From the NCBI RefSeq assembly GCF_001679645.1, contig NZ_LRUN01000010.1:62001-126000 (forward strand): DNA of 64,000 bases, in the 5' to 3' direction. Shown in pieces: positions 52,077-60,859 of this stretch (positions are counted from its first letter, which is position 1; every line of letters starts with the position of its first letter). The notes under the pieces are model-generated. The model searched no databases, was not told the DNA's origin, and saw only the letters and a program-made list of their open reading frames with translations. The DNA comes from Pseudomonas bananamidigenes (GTDB lineage: Bacteria > Pseudomonadota > Gammaproteobacteria > Pseudomonadales > Pseudomonadaceae). The position numbers and the translations under genes are program-made.

Positions 52077-53366
52077 ATGTCAACTCACACCGCTATTGCG
52101 CTGCCGACACTCAGGAATAACGCCGGGCAACTCGACAAGGCTTTTGCCAGCAATGGTGTGACTCAGGTTTATTTTGCCGGCAGCCTCTGCAGTCTGACTC
52201 AGCACGTGGCTCTCGATCCGCAGGGACGCATCCTGGTGGCAGCCAAAGTCGGTACACCCCTGGGCTATCGATTCGGCCTGGCCCGATTGCTCGAAGACGG
52301 CTCGGCGGATCTGGGTTTCGGCTTTCAAGGCAGTGTGATCGGCTGGTTCGCCATCGGTTTCGAAGCCACCGGCAGTAAGGTCCAGGTCCTGCCCGACGGG
52401 CGAATTCTGCTGGCAGGCCTGCATTACGAGTCCGAACACCGTACCCTGCCCGCTCTGGCACTGTTCGATGAGCATGGCCGGCCCTCGGCGGACTTCGGTG
52501 ATAACGGCGTCAAGATCGTGCGCCTGCCCGGCGATCTGTCCCTGGGGACCCGCGATACGTGGCTGCCGCCAGGTGTTCCGGGAGCAGAAGCCTGTGATTT
52601 TGCTGTCCAGAACGATGGACACATTGTGCTGATTGCCAATCATCACTGTTCGCTGGCCGACCACGTCGGCATGCTGATCCGCGTCAAGCCTGACGGCAAC
52701 CTCGACGAAACCTTCAATGGTCGCGGATTTGTGATGGTCCGGCACTTGCTGCTCAATACCTGGCTCGGCGGCTTGTCGCTGCAGGCGGACGGGCGAATCG
52801 TGGTGGCGGGTGCGATCGACTTTCCCCAGGAAGGGCTGCTTGCTCGCTACCTGCCGGACGGACAGCTCGATGACCGTTTTGCGGTGGACGGCTTCCTCTC
52901 GTTCAAGGCTCAGGGACACAGCGCCCTGGCGACCCGGGTCATTGAATCGGGCCAGCACCTGCATTGCTTCGGCAGCAGCCGCGACCCGATTCGCTGCATG
53001 GCGCTGACGGTGCACCCTAACGGTCGCCCCGAACTGCATTGCAACAACGGTCAACCCAGTCTGCTGGACATCGGTCCCAGCGGTTGCCAGTGGAGCGCCG
53101 CGCAACCCATGCCGGACGGTCGGATCATCGCTGCCGGCGCCACCATCGGAGGCGTCGAAGCGGACTTCATCGTCGCCCGCTACCTGGCTGACGGCCAGCT
53201 CGATAACAGCTTTGGCGCCGGCCAGGGCTGGTTACGTACGCGCCTGGGCCGCAGTCTCGACACCGCCACGTCCCTGGCACTGCAACCGGAAGGCGGCATT
53301 CTGGTCGGTGGCTATTCGTTGGACGGCAACTACCGCGCCGTGGTGGCGCGCTATCTGAACCCATGA
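52077..53366 (+). CDS. Delta-60 repeat protein
   Basis: 429 residues built of about seven imperfect repeats of 50-60 residues. Each has the pattern [D/L]-P-D-G-R-I-[L/V]-[V/L]-A-G followed by a segment like LARYLPDGQLDDRF, as in LPDGRILLAGLHYE, LQADGRIVVAGAI and LQPEGGILVGGYSLD. These form a beta-propeller-like structure (delta-60 repeat, TIGR02608 type). There is no obvious signal peptide, so the location is uncertain. AAGGAGAAGC precedes ATG 52077. Function unknown. Confidence 0.82.
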   Translation: MSTHTAIALPTLRNNAGQLDKAFASNGVTQVYFAGSLCSLTQHVALDPQGRILVAAKVGTPLGYRFGLARLLEDGSADLGFGFQGSVIGWFAIGFEATGSKVQVLPDGRILLAGLHYESEHRTLPALALFDEHGRPSADFGDNGVKIVRLPGDLSLGTRDTWLPPGVPGAEACDFAVQNDGHIVLIANHHCSLADHVGMLIRVKPDGNLDETFNGRGFVMVRHLLLNTWLGGLSLQADGRIVVAGAIDFPQEGLLARYLPDGQLDDRFAVDGFLSFKAQGHSALATRVIESGQHLHCFGSSRDPIRCMALTVHPNGRPELHCNNGQPSLLDIGPSGCQWSAAQPMPDGRIIAAGATIGGVEADFIVARYLADGQLDNSFGAGQGWLRTRLGRSLDTATSLALQPEGGILVGGYSLDGNYRAVVARYLNP

Positions 53367-53440
53367 TCAGAAACGTCCCACACTTGATCTTGCTCAACGC
53401 TTGCGGCACCTTGCGCGCTTCTTAAAGCAAGGAGCAACCG

Positions 53441-54943
53441 ATGTCCGGTTCAATGGTCCAGGCGTTCGCGCACAACTTTCTCGGGCATTCGCCCCGCTGG
53501 TACAAGGCGTGCATCGTCGGGTTCCTGATTCTCAACGCAGTGGTGCTGTGGTTGGCAGGTCCTGTCGCTGCAGGCTGGCTGTTGGTGATCGAATTCATTT
53601 TCACCCTGGCCATGGCGCTCAAGTGCTATCCGCTGATGCCCGGCGGCTTGCTGCTGATCGAAGCGCTGTTGCTGAAGATGACCACTCCCCAGGCGCTGTA
53701 CGAAGAGTTACAGCACAACTTTCCGGTGATCCTGCTGCTGATGTTCATGGTCGCCGGCATCTACTTCATGAAAGACCTGCTTCTGTTCCTGTTCTCGCGC
53801 CTGCTGCTGGGCGTGCGTTCGAAAATGCTGCTGGCGCTGATGTTCTGCTTTTTGTCGGCGTTTCTTTCGGCTTTTCTCGACGCGCTGACCGTGACCGCTG
53901 TAATCATCAGCGCCGCCGTTGGTTTCTATTCGGTCTATCACCGTGTCGCCTCGGGCAACGATCCGCGTCAGGACAGCGAATTCAACGACGATCAGCAGTT
54001 GCCGAAGCTGCATCACGAGGATCTGGAGCAGTTCCGTGCCTTTTTGCGCAGCCTGCTGATGCATGGCGCTGTCGGAACCGCGCTGGGCGGCGTCTGCACG
54101 CTGGTCGGCGAACCGCAGAACCTGCTGATCGGCCATGAGATGGGTTGGCACTTCGCCGAGTTTTTCCTCAAGGTTGCACCGGTTTCCCTGCCAGTGCTGG
54201 TCGCCGGCCTGCTGACCTGCCTGTTGCTGGAAAAACTGCGTTGGTTCGGCTACGGCACTCTGCTGCCGGACAACGTGCGCGCCGTGCTCGCCAATTACTC
54301 GGCCGAGGACAATGCCGAACGCACACCACGCCAGCGTGCCGCGCTGCTGGTACAGGCTGGTGCCGCATTGATCCTGATCGCCGGGCTGGCCTTTCATATC
54401 GCTGAGGTGGGCCTGATCGGCCTGATGGTCATCGTCCTGATCACCGCATTGACCGGCATCACCGACGAGCACCGCCTCGGCAGCGCATTCAAGGACGCCA
54501 TGCCGTTCACCGCATTGCTGGTGGTGTTCTTCGCCGTGGTGGCGGTGATCCATGACCAGCAGTTGTTCGCGCCGTTGATCCAGTGGGTGCTGGCATTGCC
54601 CGCCGAGCAACAGCCGGGAATGCTGTTCATCGCCAATGGCCTGTTGTCGGCGATCAGTGACAACGTGTTTGTCGCGACGATCTACATCACCGAAGTGAAG
54701 CAGGCGTTCCTGTCCGGGCACATGAGCCGTGAACACTTCGAGACACTGGCCATCGCCATCAACACCGGCACCAACCTGCCGAGCGTGGCGACGCCCAATG
54801 GTCAGGCTGCGTTTCTGTTTCTGCTGACGTCCGCGATTGCGCCGCTGGTGCGGTTGTCCTACGGGCGGATGGTGTGGATGGCGTTGCCCTACACCCTCGT
54901 GATGGGCTTGCTCGGCTGGTATGCCGTGAGTTACTGGCTGTAG
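53441..54943 (+). CDS. nhaB: Na+/H+ antiporter NhaB
   Basis: 500 residues with about twelve membrane segments; the N-terminus [24 protein letters not shown] and the central [26 protein letters not shown] are characteristic of NhaB. The conserved ion-binding region shows [20 protein letters not shown] and [23 protein letters not shown]. It expels sodium in exchange for protons, aiding pH and salt tolerance. AGGAG precedes the ATG. Confidence 0.95.
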   Translation: MSGSMVQAFAHNFLGHSPRWYKACIVGFLILNAVVLWLAGPVAAGWLLVIEFIFTLAMALKCYPLMPGGLLLIEALLLKMTTPQALYEELQHNFPVILLLMFMVAGIYFMKDLLLFLFSRLLLGVRSKMLLALMFCFLSAFLSAFLDALTVTAVIISAAVGFYSVYHRVASGNDPRQDSEFNDDQQLPKLHHEDLEQFRAFLRSLLMHGAVGTALGGVCTLVGEPQNLLIGHEMGWHFAEFFLKVAPVSLPVLVAGLLTCLLLEKLRWFGYGTLLPDNVRAVLANYSAEDNAERTPRQRAALLVQAGAALILIAGLAFHIAEVGLIGLMVIVLITALTGITDEHRLGSAFKDAMPFTALLVVFFAVVAVIHDQQLFAPLIQWVLALPAEQQPGMLFIANGLLSAISDNVFVATIYITEVKQAFLSGHMSREHFETLAIAINTGTNLPSVATPNGQAAFLFLLTSAIAPLVRLSYGRMVWMALPYTLVMGLLGWYAVSYWL

Positions 54944-54950
54944 AAACAAC

Positions 54951-54978
54951 AACGGGAGCCCTGGGGCTCCCGTTTTTT
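54951..54978 (+). terminator. Terminator after nhaB
   Basis: Stem AACGGGAGCCC/GGGCTCCCGTT with a tiny loop and six T. It also lies 11 bp past the 3' end of the opposing HAD gene. Confidence 0.88.
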
Positions 54979-54988
54979 CATGGGCCGA

Positions 54989-55798
54989 TCAACGCGGCAA
55001 AATGTACCGGTCGATGGCCTGCGCCACACCGTCCTCGGTGTTCGGCCCGGTCACCACGTCGGCCTGACGCTTCACGGCATCCTCTGCCTGCCCCATGGCG
55101 ATCGACAGTCCGGCGACATGAAACATCGCCGGGTCATTGCCGCCGTCGCCAATCGCTGCCGTCTGCGCCAGTGGTACGCCCAGATGCTCGGCCAGCGTCG
55201 TCAGTGCGGTGCCCTTGTTGGCTTCCAGCGCCGTCACGTCGAGATACACCGGCTGCGAGCGCGAAACCTGCGCCATTCCATTGACCTTCGGCAGCAAGCG
55301 CGCCTCCAGCTCGATCAACAGTTCGGTGTTGTGGCTGGTGGCGACGATCTTGTCGATACGCTCCAGGTATGGCTCAAAGCTGTCCACCACCACCGGCGGA
55401 TAACCCAGGCCATGCTGCTCACGCGGGACCATCGGCCCGTGAGGGTCCTTGAGCAGCCAGTCGCCGCCACTGAACACCCAGATTTCGACCTCCGGCTGAT
55501 CGACGAACAGCGCCAGTGCCGTCAGCGCCGCCGTGGCCGGAAGGTAGTGAGCGACCAGAATGCTGCCGTCCGGGTTGACGATCGTGCCGCCGTTGAACGC
55601 GGCGGTCGGCAGATCGACGCCCAGGGCTTCGATCTGCTGCAACATGGCTTTGGGCGGGCGCCCAGTGGCGAGGCTGAACAGCACGCCCGATTCGCGCAAC
55701 GAACGAACGGCATCGAGGGTGCGCTGACTGAGACTGTGATCGGGCAGCAACAGCGTGCCGTCCATGTCGCTCAAGACAAAACGGATCGGCTCACTCAT
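54989..55798 (-). CDS. Cof-type HAD-IIB phosphatase
   Basis: 269 residues. HAD motif I is FVLSDMDGTLL near residue 8, with the nucleophilic Asp; motif II is in FSLATGRPPK, motif III Lys in NKGTALTTL, and motif IV GDGGNDPAMF. The cap is type IIB, as in YidA/Cof sugar-phosphate phosphatases. The ATG overlaps the zwf stop (ATGA), so it belongs to the gnd-zwf unit and may act on a pentose-phosphate intermediate. The substrate is not known. Confidence 0.9.
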   Translation of the reverse strand: MSEPIRFVLSDMDGTLLLPDHSLSQRTLDAVRSLRESGVLFSLATGRPPKAMLQQIEALGVDLPTAAFNGGTIVNPDGSILVAHYLPATAALTALALFVDQPEVEIWVFSGGDWLLKDPHGPMVPREQHGLGYPPVVVDSFEPYLERIDKIVATSHNTELLIELEARLLPKVNGMAQVSRSQPVYLDVTALEANKGTALTTLAEHLGVPLAQTAAIGDGGNDPAMFHVAGLSIAMGQAEDAVKRQADVVTGPNTEDGVAQAIDRYILPR

Positions 55799-57317
55799 CC
55801 GAGACCATGCCAGACGCGACCATCGCGAGTCAGCAGATCATCGGCGGCCTTCGGCCCGTCTTCGCCGGCGGCATAACGCTGTACGCTCGCGTCCTGCTGC
55901 CAGGCATCGAGGAACGGCTGCACCGCGCGCCAGCCGTTCTCGATGTTGTCGGCACGCTGGAACAGCGTCTGGTCGCCGGTCAGGCAATCGTAGATCAGGG
56001 TTTCGTAGCCGGTGGACGGCTGCATCTCGAAGAAGTCCTTGTAGGCGAAACCCAGTTCGATGTTGGCCATGTTCAGCGCCGCCCGGGCCGTTTGGCCAGC
56101 AGGTCGAACCACATGCCTTCGTTGGGCTGGATCTGGATACGCAGATAGGTCGGCTGCAATTCGTCGACTTCGGTGTCGCGGAACTGCGCATACGGCGCCG
56201 GTTTGAAACAGATGACGATCTCGGTGTCGCGCACGCTCATGCGTTTGCCGGTGCGCAGGTAGAACGGCACGCCGACCCAGCGCCAGTTGTCGATCATCAC
56301 CTTGAGCGCCACATAGGTTTCGGTGGTGCTGTCGGGCGACACGTTGGCCTCTTCGCGATAACCGGCCAGCGGCTTGCCGTCGATTTCACCGGCGCCGTAC
56401 TGACCGCGCACCGAGTTGGCCCGCGCTTCTTCAGTGGTCCATGGACGGATCGCGCCCACCACCTTGGCCTTCTCGCCCCGCACTGCGTCGGCGCCGAATG
56501 CGGCCGGCGGCTCCATCGCCACCATGGCCAGCAGCTGGAACAGGTGATTGGGCACCATGTCCCGCAGAGCGCCGGTGTGTTCGTAGAAACTGCCACGGGT
56601 TTCGACGCCGACGGTTTCGGCGGCGGTGATCTGCACGTGGTCGATGTAGTGGTTGTTCCAGAACGCTTCGAACAGGCTGTTGGAGAACCGGCTGACCAGG
56701 ATGTTCTGCACGGTTTCCTTGCCCAGATAATGATCGATCCGGTAGATCTGCTTTTCCGACATGACCTTGAGCAGGCAGGCGTTTAACGCCTCGGCGGTTT
56801 TCAGGTCGGAACCGAACGGTTTTTCGATCACCACCCTTCTGAAGGCTTGCGGCGTTTCTTCAAGCAACCCGGCGCTGCCGAGACGGCGCACCACTTCGCT
56901 GAAGAAACGCGGCGCGGTGGCCAGGTAGAACACCGCATTGCCGGTGCCGCTGTCGGCGATTTTCGCCGCCAGCGCGGAATAAGTGCTGTCGTCCAGGAAA
57001 TCGCCCTGAACATAGCTGATACCTTTGGCGAGCTTGGCCCACAAGGCCGGATCAAGCATCTGATCGCCCTTGCCGACCTTCGCCGCCACTTCGGTACGGA
57101 TGAAATCTTCGAGCTTTTGCGCGAAGGCTTCATCCGTGATGGCGTTGTGGTCAACGCCCACGATCCGCAGATTGTCGTCAAGCAAGCCGTCGCGACTGAG
57201 GTTGTACAGCGCCGGCATCAGCAAGCGCTTGACCAGGTCGCCGTGGGCACCGAACAGAAACAGCGTGGTCGGTGGTGCGGGTTCTGCCTTGGATTTTCTG
57301 CGGATCGTATGGGTCAT
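55795..57317 (-). pseudogene. zwf: Glucose-6-phosphate dehydrogenase zwf, one-base frameshift
   Basis: Starting at ATG 57317 (overlapping the gnd stop), the frame reads a normal G6PDH: GAHGDLVKRLLMPALYN as the NADP loop, RIDHYLGKETVQNI with the active site, down to GMWFDLLAKRPG. It then hits a stop at 56073. The missing C-terminus (NMANIELGFAYKDFFEMQP to GRVWHGLG, ending 55795) is in another frame. One base is missing in the GC run near 56079-56090: adding it gives RPGPALNM and a 507-residue protein, the length I expect. It is either a real frameshift (inactive enzyme) or a sequencing error. The HAD gene start overlaps its stop. Confidence 0.85.
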
Positions 57318-58294
57318 TTCTTCGGTGTCTCCACATGGCCGCCGAAGCCGAAGCGCTGGGCCGAGAGAATCTTGTCGCCGAACGTGCCCTGGCCACGGGA
57401 GCGGTAGCGCGAGAACAGCGAATTGGACAGCACCGGTACCGGCACCTTTTGCTCCATGGCCGCTTCGATGGTCCATTGGCCTTCGCCGCTGTCGGCCACG
57501 GAGCCGGAGAAACCGTCGAGTTTCGGGTCGACCGCCAGGGCATCGGCGGTCAGGTCGAGCAGCCACGACGACACCACGCTGCCACGACGCCAGACTTCGG
57601 CGATGTCGGCCACGTTCAGGTCGAAACGCTGATCTTCGGGCAACAGCTCGCTGGACTTGGTCTTGAGGATGTCGAAGCCTTCGGCGAAGGCCGCCATCAT
57701 GCCGTACTCGATCCCGTTGTGGATCATCTTCACAAAGTGACCGGCACCGGCGGGGCCTGCGTGGATGTAGCCGTGTTCGGCGCGGTGATCATCGGACTTG
57801 CGGTCCCTGGTGCGCGGGATGTCGCCCATGCCCGGGGCCAGTGCGGCGAACAGCGGATCCAGGCGTTTAACGGTGTCGGCATCGCCGCCGATCATCATGC
57901 AGTAACCGCGCTCCAGGCCCCAGACGCCGCCGGAGGTGCCGACATCAATGTAGTGCAGGCCCTTCTCGGCCAGGGTCCTGGCCCGGCGGATGTCGTCCTT
58001 GTAGTTGGTGTTGCCACCATCAATGATGGTGTCGCCCGCTTCAAGCAGAGTGCTCAGGGTTTCAATGGTGTCTTCGGTCGGTGCGCCGGCCGGGAGCATG
58101 ACCCATACGGCACGTGGCTTGGCCAGGCCAGCGACCAGCGCAGGCAGGTCGGCGACGCCGGTAGCGCCCTCGGCGGCCAGGGTGTCGACAAAGGCGGTAT
58201 TGCGGTCGTAAACAACGGTGGTGTGACCGTTGAGCATCAGGCGCCGCGCAATATTGCCGCCCATGCGGCCCAGTCCAATAATCCCGAGTTGCAT
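57314..58294 (-). CDS. gnd: 6-phosphogluconate dehydrogenase (short, decarboxylating)
   Basis: 326 residues: the Rossmann motif [13 protein letters not shown] is near residue 8, then the family segments [18 protein letters not shown] and [25 protein letters not shown], with the catalytic Lys and Asn in HFVKMIHN. The length fits the short NAD+-type (GndA-like) enzymes rather than the 470-residue NADP+ form. It oxidises 6-phosphogluconate to ribulose 5-phosphate. Its stop overlaps the zwf start (ATGA). A GGAG site precedes the ATG. Confidence 0.92.
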   Translation of the reverse strand: MQLGIIGLGRMGGNIARRLMLNGHTTVVYDRNTAFVDTLAAEGATGVADLPALVAGLAKPRAVWVMLPAGAPTEDTIETLSTLLEAGDTIIDGGNTNYKDDIRRARTLAEKGLHYIDVGTSGGVWGLERGYCMMIGGDADTVKRLDPLFAALAPGMGDIPRTRDRKSDDHRAEHGYIHAGPAGAGHFVKMIHNGIEYGMMAAFAEGFDILKTKSSELLPEDQRFDLNVADIAEVWRRGSVVSSWLLDLTADALAVDPKLDGFSGSVADSGEGQWTIEAAMEQKVPVPVLSNSLFSRYRSRGQGTFGDKILSAQRFGFGGHVETPKK

Positions 58295-58568
58295 GTGCTG
58301 ATGCTCCTTACTACAAATAAAAGTGTGTCAAAGGTTATAGCCCAACGCGCTCATGGAGGTTAGTCCAGAGCGTCGGTGTGAAGTTTCCGGGTATTGTGCC
58401 CGATCCAGACTGATAACGTCGGGAAACGTGGCGAAGACACAACGACCATGAAAAATAAAAAAGTTCCATTCACGAGCAAAAGAAACCAGAATCGGCGCCG
58501 ATAGCAGATCAGGGTCCCGAAACCGGGACTTGACCTGCAGTTGAGACACGCCATTTGCGAGGTGAGCA

Positions 58569-58751
58569 ATGGGCACAGTACACACAGCAATGCCGCCACA
58601 AACCCTGTACGTCACGATCCGCCGCGATGAATTGCGCCAGTTGCAGGATGAACGCGACCAGCTCAAACAAGAGTTGGCGCAACTGCGTCTGATGACCCAA
58701 GGCACCGAGCCAAAGCCTCTGCCGCGCGTCCAGCGTTCGCCGCACGCCTGA
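58569..58751 (+). CDS. Hypothetical 60-residue coiled-coil protein
   Basis: 60 residues: a short strand-like start (TLYVTIRRDELRQ) and a heptad-rich helix (LQDERDQLKQELAQLRLM) ending in a basic tail. GAGGTGAGC precedes the ATG at good spacing, and the codon bias fits. It could be a small DNA-binding or scaffold protein; no family recognised. It stands alone between gnd and cptA. Confidence 0.6.
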   Translation: MGTVHTAMPPQTLYVTIRRDELRQLQDERDQLKQELAQLRLMTQGTEPKPLPRVQRSPHA

Positions 58752-58765
58752 TTGCCCGCCTGCCC

Positions 58766-58887
58766 CGGGAACGGCTGCCTGGCCGTTCCCGCATGATCCG
58801 CCTTTTGCCACGTGCGGCAACTCACGAAGTTTTCACACTCGCTTGTTGATACTCCGGCCCATTCTGCCGCGCACGTCCGTGCGCGGC
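58766..58887. terminator. Two stem-loops between the small protein and cptA
   Basis: Stem 1: CGGGAACGGC/GCCGTTCCCG (58766-58791) with a TGCCTG loop. Stem 2: GCCGCGCACG/CGTGCGCGGC (58866-58887) with a two-base loop. Both are perfect 10-bp stems. Neither has a T run, so they may be structural RNA elements or weak terminators before cptA. Confidence 0.4.
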
Positions 58888-58964
58888 TTCCGTTCGTCGG
58901 TTTTCATGTGCCCGTTTCATGAAATGGCCCGACGGTGGCAATGGTGATCGAGTTGGAGTGCTGA

Positions 58965-60713
58965 ATGGCATTGTTCAAACGCAGCAAGTCTGCTGCGGCA
59001 GGTTTTGACTGGGCCGGTTTAATCTGGCTGTTCGTGTTCTTCTGGTACTTCTCCGGTATCACTCAACTGCTGATTCAGCTGACCGGCACCTCGGGCTTCA
59101 CCGGGTTCCGTCAAGCCTTCGTGATGAGCGCGGTCTGGCTGGCGCCGATGCTGTTGTTCCCCAGACGCACCCGCATGCTTGCCGCCGTGATCGGCGTGAT
59201 GCTGTGGGCCTGCTCGATGGCCAGCCTGGGCTACTTCTTCATTTATCAGCAGGAGTTCTCCCAGAGCGTCATCTTCATCATGTTCGAGTCGAACGTGTCG
59301 GAAGCCGGCGAGTACATCACCCAGTACTTTGCCTGGTGGATGATTCCGGCGTTTCTCGCTCACACCGCATTCGCGTACTTCCTGTGGACCCGCCTGCGTC
59401 CGGTCTACCTGCCTCGCGGCCAGGCTTTCGTGGCGGCCATGGCGATTCTGATCGCGGTGGTCGGTTATCCGCTGATCAAGCAGACCCAGCGCACCGGCAG
59501 CTTCGCCGGCGGTTTCGAGAAATTCGAAACCCGCATCGAGCCGGCCGTGCCGTGGCAGATGGCCGTGGCGTACCACCGCTACCTCGAAACCCTGAGCGAA
59601 ATGCAGGGCATGCTTCACAGCGCAAGCAAGATCCCGCCGCTGCATAACCTCAAGGATGCCGGTGCCAATCAGCCGGCGACCCTGGTGCTGGTGATCGGCG
59701 AGTCCACCAACCGTCAGCGCATGAGCCTCTACGGCTATCAGCGCAAGACCACACCGGAGCTGGACAAGCTCAAGGATCAACTGTCGGTCTTCGATAACGT
59801 CGTCACCCCGCGTCCGTACACCATCGAAGCGCTGCAGCAGGTGTTGACCTTCGCCGACGAAGAGAATCCTGATCTGTACCTGTCCACGCCATCGCTGGTC
59901 AGCATGATGAAACAGGCAGGCTACAAGACCTTCTGGATCACCAACCAGCAGACCATGACCAAGCGCAACACCATGCTCACGACCTTTTCCGAACAGGCCG
60001 ACGAGCAGGTGTACCTGAACAACAACCGCAACCAGAACGCCGCGCAATACGACGGCGACGTGATCGAGCCGTTCAACAAGGCCCTGACCGATCCGGCCCC
60101 GCGCAAGCTGATCGTCGTGCATCTGCTCGGCACCCACATGAGCTACCAGTACCGTTATCCGCCGAGCTTCGACAAGTTCCAGGATCGCGATGGCGTCCCG
60201 GCCGGTGTGCGTGACGATCAGGTGCCGACCTACAACAGCTACGACAACGCGGTGCTGTACAACGACTTCGTGGTGTCGAGCCTGATCAAGGACTACGCCA
60301 AGTCCGATCCGAACGGCTTCCTGCTGTACCTCTCCGACCACGGTGAAGACGTGTTCGATTCAGCGGGCCACACCACCCTGGGCCGTAACGAAAACAAACC
60401 GACCGCACCGATGTACACCATTCCGTTCATGGCGTGGGCCTCGCCGAAGTGGCGCGAAAACCACGACTGGAGCTTCGCTGCCGACCTGAGCCGGCCTTAC
60501 AGCAGTGCTCACTTGATCCACACCTGGGCGGATATGGCCGGTCTGAGTTTCGATGAACTGGACCGCAGCAAAAGCATCGTCAGCGCCAGTTTCAAGCAAC
60601 GCCCGCTGTTGATCGGCAACCCCTATGAACGTGAACAGCGCGCCTTGATCGACTTCAGCCTGATGAAGCCGAAAAAGCCCGAGACTGTCGTGAAGGAAGT
60701 GGTCAAGCAGTAA
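58965..60713 (+). CDS. cptA: Phosphoethanolamine transferase CptA-like
   Basis: 582 residues: five N-terminal membrane helices (to about residue 170) and a periplasmic alkaline-phosphatase-fold domain. Glu246 in VIGESTNRQRMSLYGY is a zinc ligand and Thr286 in TPRPYTIEAL the likely nucleophile; SDHGEDVFDS and HTTLGRN add further metal ligands. CptA adds phosphoethanolamine to the LPS core heptose; EptA-type enzymes act on lipid A. The pattern and length favour CptA. Confidence 0.85.
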   Translation: MALFKRSKSAAAGFDWAGLIWLFVFFWYFSGITQLLIQLTGTSGFTGFRQAFVMSAVWLAPMLLFPRRTRMLAAVIGVMLWACSMASLGYFFIYQQEFSQSVIFIMFESNVSEAGEYITQYFAWWMIPAFLAHTAFAYFLWTRLRPVYLPRGQAFVAAMAILIAVVGYPLIKQTQRTGSFAGGFEKFETRIEPAVPWQMAVAYHRYLETLSEMQGMLHSASKIPPLHNLKDAGANQPATLVLVIGESTNRQRMSLYGYQRKTTPELDKLKDQLSVFDNVVTPRPYTIEALQQVLTFADEENPDLYLSTPSLVSMMKQAGYKTFWITNQQTMTKRNTMLTTFSEQADEQVYLNNNRNQNAAQYDGDVIEPFNKALTDPAPRKLIVVHLLGTHMSYQYRYPPSFDKFQDRDGVPAGVRDDQVPTYNSYDNAVLYNDFVVSSLIKDYAKSDPNGFLLYLSDHGEDVFDSAGHTTLGRNENKPTAPMYTIPFMAWASPKWRENHDWSFAADLSRPYSSAHLIHTWADMAGLSFDELDRSKSIVSASFKQRPLLIGNPYEREQRALIDFSLMKPKKPETVVKEVVKQ

Positions 60714-60718
60714 CCTGG

Positions 60719-60744
60719 AAAGGGCCGGAAACGGCCCTTTTTTC
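60719..60744 (+). terminator. Terminator after cptA
   Basis: Stem AAAGGGCCG/CGGCCCTTT with a GAAA tetraloop followed by TTTTTC. It starts 6 bp after the stop. Confidence 0.9.
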
Positions 60745-60761
60745 ATGCCTTCGCAACACCC

Positions 60762-60780
60762 GGAAATGACAATATTTCTC
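60762..60780 (+). promoter_or_regulatory. Candidate Fur box before the siderophore receptor gene
   Basis: GGAAATGACAATATTTCTC matches the 19-bp Fur consensus GATAATGATAATCATTATC at 13 positions by eye. It lies 80 bp before the receptor ATG at 60860, where an iron-responsive operator would be expected. Confidence 0.4.
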
Positions 60781-60859
60781 GTTTGTCACTAAATCGCCCT
60801 CTCCCCCTTCGTCTTTGAACCAAAGGAAATTTTCCCTCGAAGACAAGGAGTCGGCTGCA

